A stretch of 5,569 bases of DNA from Candidatus Aenigmatarchaeota archaeon (lineage in GTDB: Archaea; Aenigmatarchaeota; Aenigmatarchaeia; JACPZZ01): assembly GCA_016202795.1 (NCBI GenBank), contig JACQNY010000075.1, forward strand, positions 1 through 5,569, read 5' to 3'. The notes beneath the pieces were generated by a model. The model was not told the origin of the DNA, ran no database searches, and saw nothing but the letters and a program-made list of their open reading frames with translations. A program made the translations under genes and the position numbers. Position 1 is the first letter of the stretch; every line of letters starts with the position of its first letter. Below are positions 1 through 5,569 of the stretch, piece by piece.

Positions 1-80
1 GCCTTTAAAGATTCCTTCGTGCCTATGATTACTTTGCCTTTTTCCAGCGCGGTTTTGAGTTCTTTTCTTATTTCTCTCAT
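1..80 (-). CDS. rpl30e: Ribosomal protein L30e (eL30), N-terminal 26 codons, cut by window edge
   Basis: The visible start is MREIRKELKTALEKGKVIIG followed by TKESLK. This matches the opening of archaeal L30e: a basic first helix, then a G-K-hydrophobic strand and the G-T-K-x-(S/T)-x-K turn of the L7Ae/L30e RNA-binding fold. L30e is a large-subunit ribosomal protein, and in archaea it commonly follows rpoA2 in this operon, which supports the call independently. The ATG at 80-78 was chosen because AAGTGAT lies 5 bases upstream and the gap to the rpoA2 stop is only 10 bases. Translation is probably linked to that of rpoA2. About three quarters of the protein (family length near 100 aa) lies outside the window, so its integrity cannot be judged. 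The main alternative is another L7Ae/L30e-fold protein, which is less likely at this position. Confidence 0.85.
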   Translation of the reverse strand, partial: MREIRKELKTALEKGKVIIGTKESLK

Positions 81-85
81 CAAAA

Positions 86-92
86 ATCACTT
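86..92 (-). promoter_or_regulatory. Ribosome binding site of rpl30e
   Basis: AAGTGAT on the minus strand is complementary in part to the archaeal 16S rRNA 3' end (full consensus GGAGGTGATC). It ends 5 bases before the ATG at 80-78. It overlaps the last two bases of the rpoA2 TAA stop, so a ribosome ending on rpoA2 sits on this site. That favours coupled translation. Confidence 0.55.
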
Positions 93-1236
93 ATTTTTTG
101 TTTTTTTCTTTCTTCGGTTCGTTTTCATCGCCAGTTTTCATCGCCAGGTCAAACATACCGGTTCCTATAGGAACCAGCTTACCAACCATAACATTTTCAA
201 TCGCGCCGTTAAACCTGTCTTTTCTTCCTCGGATAGATGCTGCAGTCAAATGTTTTATGGTTTCCTCGAAAGCCGCGCGGGCCAAAACAGAACCCTTCGA
301 ACCCGCAACCCCGTAACGGCCTATGGCCTGTATTTTTCCCGTGGCTGTCATCGCATCCGCAACAAGCATTATGTGACGGATATCTACTTCCAATCCCTGC
401 TCTTCCAGGGTTTTCGAAGCTTCTTTGATTATTACGTAACGCGCGGCTTCAATTCCCAGCGTCTTCGCGATTTCGTGTATGTCATTCGTTTCAGTCCTGA
501 TAGAATCGACGCCCTCAACGGCCATAACCTTTTTCACGTTTGAGCCCAGCGTGTTTAAAACCCATTCCTCGTCCTCCTTTTTTACGACAACCTGTTGTAT
601 GCCTTTTATCCCGTACAAGTGCGTGTCAAGTATTTTTGATTTTAGTTTCTGCATTTCCTTTATTGACATTTCCTCTTTTTTCGGGGAAACAATTATTTTA
701 TCGTCGTTGGATCTTATTGCAACATCTTTCATGTTTTTCTTAAGGCCGTCGATTATTTTTTCTTTGTCAAGCCCGAACAGTGCGGCCTTTTTAAGGTCCA
801 TTTTCAACTCCAGTTGAGAATTCAACAAGTCTATAACGTCGTCGGTAACCATTTCCCTTACCCTGACTTCTTTTATTTTCGCGGCAACTTCACGCGCCTT
901 TTCTTTCGTTTGGTATTGTTTTTCCAGATAAATTACCATCATTGGCGTTGTCGGTGTGCGCCGCGCGTCAAATATTTCCATCAGGCGTGGCAAACCTAAA
1001 GTCACACGAATACCCGCAGAGCCTGCGATGTGATACGATCTCATTGTCATCTGTGTAGCTGGTTCGGATATGGACTGCGCCGAAACTATACCGATCGCTT
1101 CCCCGGGTTCGTAAACATAAAGCTTGTAAGCCTGTTTTAAATTTTCTATAATCTCTTCTCGTTTATGCTGCGGTATTTTTTTATCCTCGAATATTTTTTC
1201 AGCCCTTTCCATTATCGATCTGGGTAATTCAATCAC
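91..1236 (-). CDS. rpoA2: DNA-directed RNA polymerase subunit A'' (C-terminal part of the largest subunit)
   Basis: The product is a 381-aa catalytic core subunit of archaeal RNA polymerase, equivalent to the C-terminal third of Rpb1 (Rpb1 domain 5); 380-400 aa is usual. Residues 41-53 carry the entry motif (EPGEAIGIVSAQS). Residues 57-85 are the trigger loop, with catalytic H69 and NTP-contacting Q62 present, followed by VTLGLPRL. Residues 88-103 hold the EIFDARRTPTTPMMVIYL segment. Residues 250-294 carry NDIHEI, GIEAAR and the near-invariant LEEQGLEVDIRHIMLVAD. Residues 315-360 end with KGSVLARAAFE, KHL and VPIGTG. The start is GTG: GGAGGTG lies 7 bases upstream inside rpoA1, and the two genes overlap by 8 bases. 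Oddities are several trigger-loop substitutions (S57, S67-Y68, I70, S73) and a lysine-rich tail (367-381) created by a frame-shifting 13-bp duplication. No intein is present. Confidence 0.97.
   Translation of the reverse strand: MIELPRSIMERAEKIFEDKKIPQHKREEIIENLKQAYKLYVYEPGEAIGIVSAQSISEPATQMTMRSYHIAGSAGIRVTLGLPRLMEIFDARRTPTTPMMVIYLEKQYQTKEKAREVAAKIKEVRVREMVTDDVIDLLNSQLELKMDLKKAALFGLDKEKIIDGLKKNMKDVAIRSNDDKIIVSPKKEEMSIKEMQKLKSKILDTHLYGIKGIQQVVVKKEDEEWVLNTLGSNVKKVMAVEGVDSIRTETNDIHEIAKTLGIEAARYVIIKEASKTLEEQGLEVDIRHIMLVADAMTATGKIQAIGRYGVAGSKGSVLARAAFEETIKHLTAASIRGRKDRFNGAIENVMVGKLVPIGTGMFDLAMKTGDENEPKKEKNKK
121..147. repeat. Perfect 13-bp tandem duplication in the rpoA2 3' end
   Basis: The unit TTTTCATCGCCAG (plus strand) occurs at 122-134 and again at 135-147 with no mismatch. 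The period-13 match runs over 27 bases, 121-147. On the coding strand it reads CTGGCGATGAAAA twice. Because 13 is not a multiple of 3, the copies are read in two frames (LAMK, then T-GDE), so the duplication changes every codon after it. Copy number and exactness are read directly; a recent slippage or duplication origin is inferred. Confidence 0.9.
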
Positions 1237-3742
1237 CTTTAGCCACCTCCAAATTCACGAAAGTATCTACGTCGAATTTGCCCCAGTTGGATTTCGCGGG
1301 GTCTATGCCATCCTCGCCTGCCAAAAACTGTACAACAGAGTTTGTCAAATCCCTCACAGTCATATCATATTTTACTTTGAGATCCTGTAACGCGTTCACC
1401 AACCGGCGCTCCATATAACCGCTGTGCCTAGTTCTGAGCGATTTGTCCATGAGCCCTTCGCGCCCGTTCAACGAATCCCAGAAAAATTCAAATGGCGACA
1501 GACCGGCTTTAAAGCTCGTGCCCACGAAACCGTGCGAAATGGGTGACAGGTCGCCTTTCTTGAAATGCGGCAGTGTCCTGTTTAGATAACCACGATGTAT
1601 TCTCTGGCCCAAAACAGTTTCTTGTCCGATGCACGCTGCAGTTTGTGTTACATTGACCAAAGACCCTCTTGCCCCTGTACGCGCCATAAATATCGTGTCG
1701 TTTTCAGGCACGTGGGAACTCACAACATCACCGCATTCATTCACGGCTTTTGCGAGCCTTTGCATAATATAAACTTCAAGGGACGCGCTCAACGACCTGT
1801 CAGGCAAACCTTCAAGTTTGCCTTTGTTAAATTGTTCTATTAATTCAGCCACATCCTCTTCAGCTTTCTTAATCGCCCTGCCGACAAGTTTTTTTGCGTC
1901 ATCGAAAAGATCGTTGTCGGATATTCCCACGGTAAAGCCTCTCGTGTCCAGCATCGCACTGCCTAATCGGGAAACCTTGTTTATGAAATCGCTAACTTCA
2001 TTGGGAGTGCTCATTTTTTCTATTTTGTCAATGATTGCCCCTTCCTCGGAACCTACGGCGCTTTTGTCGATAACGCCCCTAATTAGTTTTCCATTTTTGA
2101 TTACAACATTTGAATCTTCATCGTTTTTGTTTCCTTTGTGCCAGGTTGACTGGAACTCTATATTAAGATTTTCCGGAAGTAATAAACTGAAAATTTCCTT
2201 TCCTGTGATTTTTTCCTTGTCAGGCAGTTCGATATCAATGCCTGCGTAAGCCATTATTTGGGCAGCCTCCTCTTTTGTGAACACGGAATCTTTTTTCGTT
2301 AAAACGAACAATCCGGATATATGATCGTTCTTCGGACCTATTATCGGGCCGCCAAAGCGCGGCGAACGGATTTGATTCTTTACTTCCATGAGCAGTATTG
2401 CTTCGGTCTGCGCCTCTTCTGTTTGCGGCACGTGTAAATTCATTTCGTCACCGTCAAAGTCGGCGTTGTAAGGCGGTGAAACGCACAAATTGAGACGGAA
2501 AGTCCTGTACGGCATGACGCGCACACGATGCGCCATTATAGACATTCTGTGCAATGAAGGTTGTCGGTTGAATAAAACTATATCGCCGTTTTGCAAATGT
2601 CTTTCAACTGTCCAACCGTTTGTAATTTCTTCCGAAATTTCATTTTTACTTTCGTCGGTTATTTTCTTTTTCCTGCCGTCTATTCTTGTGGCATAGTTTG
2701 CGCCCGGCCAGACATTTGGCCCGTTTTTGACGACCTCTTTGATCATTGCAATGTTAAACTCTGTGACGCGCACCGGTAATGTAAGCTCTTTTGCTATTAT
2801 TTCCGGAACTCCTACTTCGTCGATGTCTATGTTGTTGTCCGGGGAAATGACTGTTCTTGCGCAGAAATTCACCCGCTTACCGGCAAGATTGCTTCTGAAT
2901 CTTCCTTCTTTTGTTTTTAATCTTTGCACAAGCGTTTTCAAGCCTCGTCCCGATCTGTGTCGCGCGTGCGGAACGCCTGTCAATTCGTTGTCAAAAAATG
3001 TTGAAACGTGGTATTGCAATAGTTCCCAAAGGTCCTCGATAATAAAATCTGGTGCGCCGATGTCAATGTTTTCTTTGAGCCGCTGGTTAATTCTCACTAT
3101 GTCAACAAGTTTGTGTGTTAAATCGTCTTCTGATCGTTCACCGGTCTCTAAAGTTATGCTTGGTCTTACCGTAACAGGCGGCACCGGTAATATTGTTATT
3201 ATCAGCCATTCTGGTCTTATCCTCACGCGAATCAGTTCAAGATCTTCATCAGGCGTTTTTTCAAACCTTTCCCTGATCGTCATCGCGTTTAACGGGGTCT
3301 TGTCTTCCCAGAACGAATACGGTTTTTCGAATTTTATTTCACCCTGCTCTTCGCCACATGCCATGCACTTTTTATTTGCGGATTTTATCAAATCTTTCAA
3401 CGAGGTTTTCTCACGGTTGTCGGTTAATAGTTTACCGCATTTCCTGCAAATAACTTTTAATAGCCTGTAAACAAATTTGGAGTATAACACGTGAACGATG
3501 GGACGGGCCAGTTCCAGATAACCGAAATGCCCGCCGCAATCGCCTACCGAACCGCCGCACGTCCTGCATCTTAAACCAGGATCGATAACGCCCATGCGCG
3601 GATCCATCACACCTCCGTCTATGGGATAACCGTCCGGATCGTAAAGTTCAGCGCGCGCAATGCGTACGGTTGCCATTTTCAATATCATTTTAGGCGACAA
3701 CACGCCGAATTCAATGCTTTGTACTTCTTTCATGTCCACCAT
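1229..3742 (-). CDS. rpoA1: DNA-directed RNA polymerase subunit A' (N-terminal part of the largest subunit)
   Basis: The 837-aa product is the main catalytic subunit. Residues 1-20 have the Rpb1-type opening (EFGVLSPKMI). Zinc site 1 is C59, C62, C69, H72. Zinc site 2 is C99, C102, C126, C129. Residues 176-213 hold RPEWLIITILPVPPVTVRPS and GERSEDDLTHKL. The rudder/switch 2 region is at 260-312. The double-psi barrel holds RQPSLHRM (393-400) and the Mg-binding NADFDGDEMN (D428, D430, D432). The funnel helices lie at roughly 600-745 and the bridge helix at about 748-785. The protein ends just after EDGIDPAKSNWG, the usual A'/A'' split. I chose ATG at 3742 over TTG at 3748 because GAAGTGAT then has 6-base spacing; the TTG would abut it. 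It is shorter than the roughly 880-910 aa I recall for most archaea, partly through a 23-residue C102-C126 linker. Bridge-helix residues K767, S768 and R772 and rudder-region G267 are unusual. No intein. Confidence 0.97.
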   Translation of the reverse strand: MVDMKEVQSIEFGVLSPKMILKMATVRIARAELYDPDGYPIDGGVMDPRMGVIDPGLRCRTCGGSVGDCGGHFGYLELARPIVHVLYSKFVYRLLKVICRKCGKLLTDNREKTSLKDLIKSANKKCMACGEEQGEIKFEKPYSFWEDKTPLNAMTIRERFEKTPDEDLELIRVRIRPEWLIITILPVPPVTVRPSITLETGERSEDDLTHKLVDIVRINQRLKENIDIGAPDFIIEDLWELLQYHVSTFFDNELTGVPHARHRSGRGLKTLVQRLKTKEGRFRSNLAGKRVNFCARTVISPDNNIDIDEVGVPEIIAKELTLPVRVTEFNIAMIKEVVKNGPNVWPGANYATRIDGRKKKITDESKNEISEEITNGWTVERHLQNGDIVLFNRQPSLHRMSIMAHRVRVMPYRTFRLNLCVSPPYNADFDGDEMNLHVPQTEEAQTEAILLMEVKNQIRSPRFGGPIIGPKNDHISGLFVLTKKDSVFTKEEAAQIMAYAGIDIELPDKEKITGKEIFSLLLPENLNIEFQSTWHKGNKNDEDSNVVIKNGKLIRGVIDKSAVGSEEGAIIDKIEKMSTPNEVSDFINKVSRLGSAMLDTRGFTVGISDNDLFDDAKKLVGRAIKKAEEDVAELIEQFNKGKLEGLPDRSLSASLEVYIMQRLAKAVNECGDVVSSHVPENDTIFMARTGARGSLVNVTQTAACIGQETVLGQRIHRGYLNRTLPHFKKGDLSPISHGFVGTSFKAGLSPFEFFWDSLNGREGLMDKSLRTRHSGYMERRLVNALQDLKVKYDMTVRDLTNSVVQFLAGEDGIDPAKSNWGKFDVDTFVNLEVAKGD
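1244..1250 (-). promoter_or_regulatory. Ribosome binding site of rpoA2, inside rpoA1
   Basis: GGAGGTG is the best Shine-Dalgarno match in the window. It lies 7 bases before the GTG at 1236-1234, and it encodes part of the A' C-terminal L-E-V. It fixes the non-ATG start of rpoA2; the next in-frame ATG is codon 9, too far away. Together with the 8-base GTGATTGA overlap it indicates translational coupling, which suits equimolar A' and A''. Confidence 0.8.
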
Positions 3743-3748
3743 AATCAA

Positions 3749-3756
3749 ATCACTTC
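3749..3756 (-). promoter_or_regulatory. Ribosome binding site of rpoA1
   Basis: GAAGTGAT differs by one base from GAGGTGAT, the archaeal anti-anti-SD core. It ends 6 bases before the ATG at 3742-3740 and directly touches the in-frame TTG at 3748, so it supports the ATG as the start. It sits in the 30-base gap after the rpoB stop (3775-3773), which shows no evident TATA box or T-run terminator. Confidence 0.65.
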
Positions 3757-3772
3757 ATTTTCATTTACCGCA

Positions 3773-5569
3773 TCAGCCCGGATTTTTATGCTCTCCAACA
3801 TCCACCCTGGGATAAATCAACAAGGATTTTAACTCCTCTAACATCAGTTTGAATGCGTAGGACATTTCAACCCAGCTTATTTTTGATTCGCTGCACAAAG
3901 AGCAAACTAACTTGTTTTTTGTCCTGTCGTTCATCGCAATCAAGCCGCAATTCTCGCAAACAGCCACCATGTACTTGTCCGAATCAAATCTTTCTTTAAG
4001 CACCATCGCAGCGCCATGCGCGATTATACAGTCTTTTTCCATTTCACCAAGACGCAAACCGCCTTCTTTTGCGCGACCTTCTGTGGGTTGTTTCGTTAAC
4101 AAAGCCACAGGCCCTCTTGATCTTGCATGTATCTTATTCGCAACCATGTGGTCTAGTTTCTGATAATAAGCAACGCCCGTGTATATCATGACATCGTACT
4201 GCTTGCCGGTTTTTCCGTCGTATAAAGTTTCCTTGCCATCTTCGCGGAATCCCAATTTACCCAGCGTTTCTCTGATATAATTTTCATCCACTCCCGTAAA
4301 TCCTGTGGAATCGAAATACTCTCCTGTGATTGAAGAAGTCTTGCCTGTTATCATTTCAAGCAACTGGCCCATCGTCATTCTAGACGGTATGGAATGCGTA
4401 TTGAAAAGGATATCAGGTATAACGCCGGATTCTGTGAACGGCATATCTTCTGGATTGACTAACAATCCGATCACGCCTTTCTGTCCGTGTCTTGACGAAA
4501 CTTTGTCGCCTATTTCAATTATTCTTTCATCCCTGACCGAAACTTTGATTAACCTGTTACCGTCGGCTGATTCTGAAATTACTATTTTATCCACTATGCC
4601 CTTTTCGCCGTGTCTCACAGTTACCGATGATTCACGTCTGTTCTCAATACCTGTCATAAATTCTTCTACTGTGCCTAAAAATCTCAGCGGGGATATTTTT
4701 CCTATTAGAACATCACCGGAAGTAACGGCATTTTCAAGGTTTATTATCCCATCTTCTCCGAGTCGTTTGTAATCGTCTTCGGATTTGTAACCGCGTACTG
4801 TAGGATCCGGTGTTCTTATCTCATCTTCCTGACCACCCCAATATTTCTTTTCGTCAGTCTCGTAAATCCTGAAATAAACCGATCTCAACATGCCGCGGTC
4901 TACCGAGCCTCTGTTGATGACTAACGCGTCTTCCATGTTATATCCGCCGTAAGGCATTACCGCGATAACCAGGTTTTGTCCTGCCGGATGCGTTGTCAAA
5001 CCTACTATGTCCGAACTTTCAGTTCTCACCAAAGGAATTTGAGGATAAATCATCAGGTTGGCCTTGGTATCAGTACGCATCAAAAAATTCGAAGCGTACA
5101 TTCCGATAGCCTGGCCTGTCATCTTCGCTCCGTAGTTTACCCTGTCTCCTCTGTTATGTTCAGCGAAAGGAATCAACGAGGCGGAAATTCCGAGTATTAT
5201 GCTCGGGCTTATTTCAACGTGGGTGTGCTCTTCATTAACGTCTTTTTCCGTGAGGGCGATGTAAGCGTTCTCCTCCTCTTCCGCATCAATAAATTCGAGT
5301 ATCCCTTTTGTTATCAAATCATTCCACTTCAATTCTCCGGTTTCCACTTTCTTTAAATGTTCTTCTGTCAATTTAGATTTTCCTTTTTCCACAATTATCA
5401 ATGGCCTTCTTAATCTTCCTGAATCCGTATTAATTCTGATCTCGTCAAATTCCTTGTAATAAACCACATTCATTTTCGACGACAATAAGTTGGCTCTTCG
5501 TTTCTTCCTGACGTCCTCTACAAATTTCTCCCCTTTTGGTGTTGTTCCTACAAATTTTCCGTTAAAGTA
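3773..5569 (-). CDS. rpoB: DNA-directed RNA polymerase subunit B, C-terminal 598 residues, 5' end cut by window edge
   Basis: This is the second-largest core subunit, equivalent to the C-terminal half of Rpb2. The frame is open without a stop up to base 5569, upstream of an internal TTG at 5485; the first visible residues, YFNGKFVG, match the start of Rpb2 domain 4. Numbered from the window edge, INTDSGRLRRPL is near 46-57, HTHVEISPSIILG at 115-127, and GYNMEDA at 209-215 with its acidic pair E213/D214. GDKVSSRHGQKG (354-365) supplies two active-site/hybrid-binding lysines, K356 and K364. QPTEGRAKEGGLRLGEME (494-511) is the hybrid-binding region and anchor. The C-terminal clamp has a zinc site C538, C541, C556, C559, followed by SYAFKLMLEEL. 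All these elements look intact. Whether the gene is a fused B (about 1100 aa) or the B' half of a split B (about 600 aa, rpoB1) cannot be settled, because only the 598-codon end is seen. Confidence 0.96.
   Translation of the reverse strand, partial: YFNGKFVGTTPKGEKFVEDVRKKRRANLLSSKMNVVYYKEFDEIRINTDSGRLRRPLIIVEKGKSKLTEEHLKKVETGELKWNDLITKGILEFIDAEEEENAYIALTEKDVNEEHTHVEISPSIILGISASLIPFAEHNRGDRVNYGAKMTGQAIGMYASNFLMRTDTKANLMIYPQIPLVRTESSDIVGLTTHPAGQNLVIAVMPYGGYNMEDALVINRGSVDRGMLRSVYFRIYETDEKKYWGGQEDEIRTPDPTVRGYKSEDDYKRLGEDGIINLENAVTSGDVLIGKISPLRFLGTVEEFMTGIENRRESSVTVRHGEKGIVDKIVISESADGNRLIKVSVRDERIIEIGDKVSSRHGQKGVIGLLVNPEDMPFTESGVIPDILFNTHSIPSRMTMGQLLEMITGKTSSITGEYFDSTGFTGVDENYIRETLGKLGFREDGKETLYDGKTGKQYDVMIYTGVAYYQKLDHMVANKIHARSRGPVALLTKQPTEGRAKEGGLRLGEMEKDCIIAHGAAMVLKERFDSDKYMVAVCENCGLIAMNDRTKNKLVCSLCSESKISWVEMSYAFKLMLEELKSLLIYPRVDVGEHKNPG

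Noticed and set aside
81..110. T-rich plus-strand / A-rich minus-strand run as a terminator after rpoA2
   Set aside because: On the transcribed sense it is A-rich. The only U run is five bases (UUUUU) just before the rpl30e start and inside its leader, so a terminator there is unlikely.
160..175. Perfect 16-bp palindrome GGTTCCTATAGGAACC
   Set aside because: It lies inside rpoA2 and encodes the conserved V-P-I-G-T of the VPIGTG motif, in a frame that must be kept. There is no loop, T-run or nearby promoter. Codon choice explains it as well as a protein-binding site would.
2727..3470. 247-codon plus-strand open frame opposite rpoA1, and other plus-strand frames (for example 19-543, 1818-2249, 4305-4772)
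   Set aside because: All lie antisense to highly conserved polymerase genes, show no recognisable domain, and have compositions expected from complementing those codons. None has a convincing start context.
3743..3748. TTG at 3748 as the start of rpoA1 (two extra residues)
   Set aside because: The SD-like GAAGTGAT would directly abut this codon. ATG at 3742 has 6-base spacing and gives the usual short leader before EFGVLSP.
5483..5485. TTG at 5485 as the start of a 570-aa B protein
   Set aside because: The frame continues upstream with conserved B residues (NGKFVGTTPKGEKFVEDVR) to the window edge and no stop, so this TTG is an internal leucine codon.
91..5569. Intein in rpoA1, rpoA2 or rpoB (known insertion hosts)
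   Set aside because: All the usual insertion motifs, including NADFDGDEMN and the trigger-loop region, are continuous and the proteins are not over-long.

Overview
This is a segment of an archaeal RNA polymerase / ribosomal protein operon, all encoded on the minus strand and read from right to left. In transcription order it holds the 3' part of rpoB (5569 to 3773, cut by the window edge), complete rpoA1 (A', 3742 to 1229), complete rpoA2 (A'', 1236 to 91), and the first 26 codons of a ribosomal protein L30e-like gene (80 to 1, cut by the left edge).

The organism is an archaeon. The largest polymerase subunit is split into A' and A'' at the usual archaeal position. The B subunit has the archaeal/eukaryotic-type C-terminal zinc clamp. 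The order rpoB-rpoA1-rpoA2-rpl30e is the standard archaeal one; nusA and rps12 would be expected beyond the left edge. The split A subunit argues against Thaumarchaeota, whose A is fused. The short A' (837 aa), its trimmed clamp-head zinc region and several substitutions in normally fixed active-site elements suggest a fast-evolving lineage, possibly DPANN-like. That is an inference from remembered family sequences, not a placement.

The genes are packed tightly. There are 30 bases between rpoB and rpoA1, an 8-base overlap between rpoA1 and rpoA2, and 10 bases between rpoA2 and rpl30e. Each visible start has a Shine-Dalgarno-like sequence (GAAGTGAT, GGAGGTG, AAGTGAT). No internal promoter or terminator is evident, so one polycistronic transcript is likely. 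No stretch longer than 30 bases lies outside a gene. No RNA genes, inteins, mobile elements or CRISPR were seen.

B, A' and A'' together form the catalytic core. A' carries the Mg-binding NADFDGDEMN loop and the bridge helix, A'' the trigger loop, and B the hybrid-binding lysines and wall. I found no new multi-gene system. What merits a second look is in the polymerase itself: an unusual bridge helix (K767, S768, R772), an altered trigger loop (S57, S67-Y68, I70, S73), changes near rudder/switch 2, and a 13-bp tandem duplication that shifts the reading frame of the A'' C-terminal tail.
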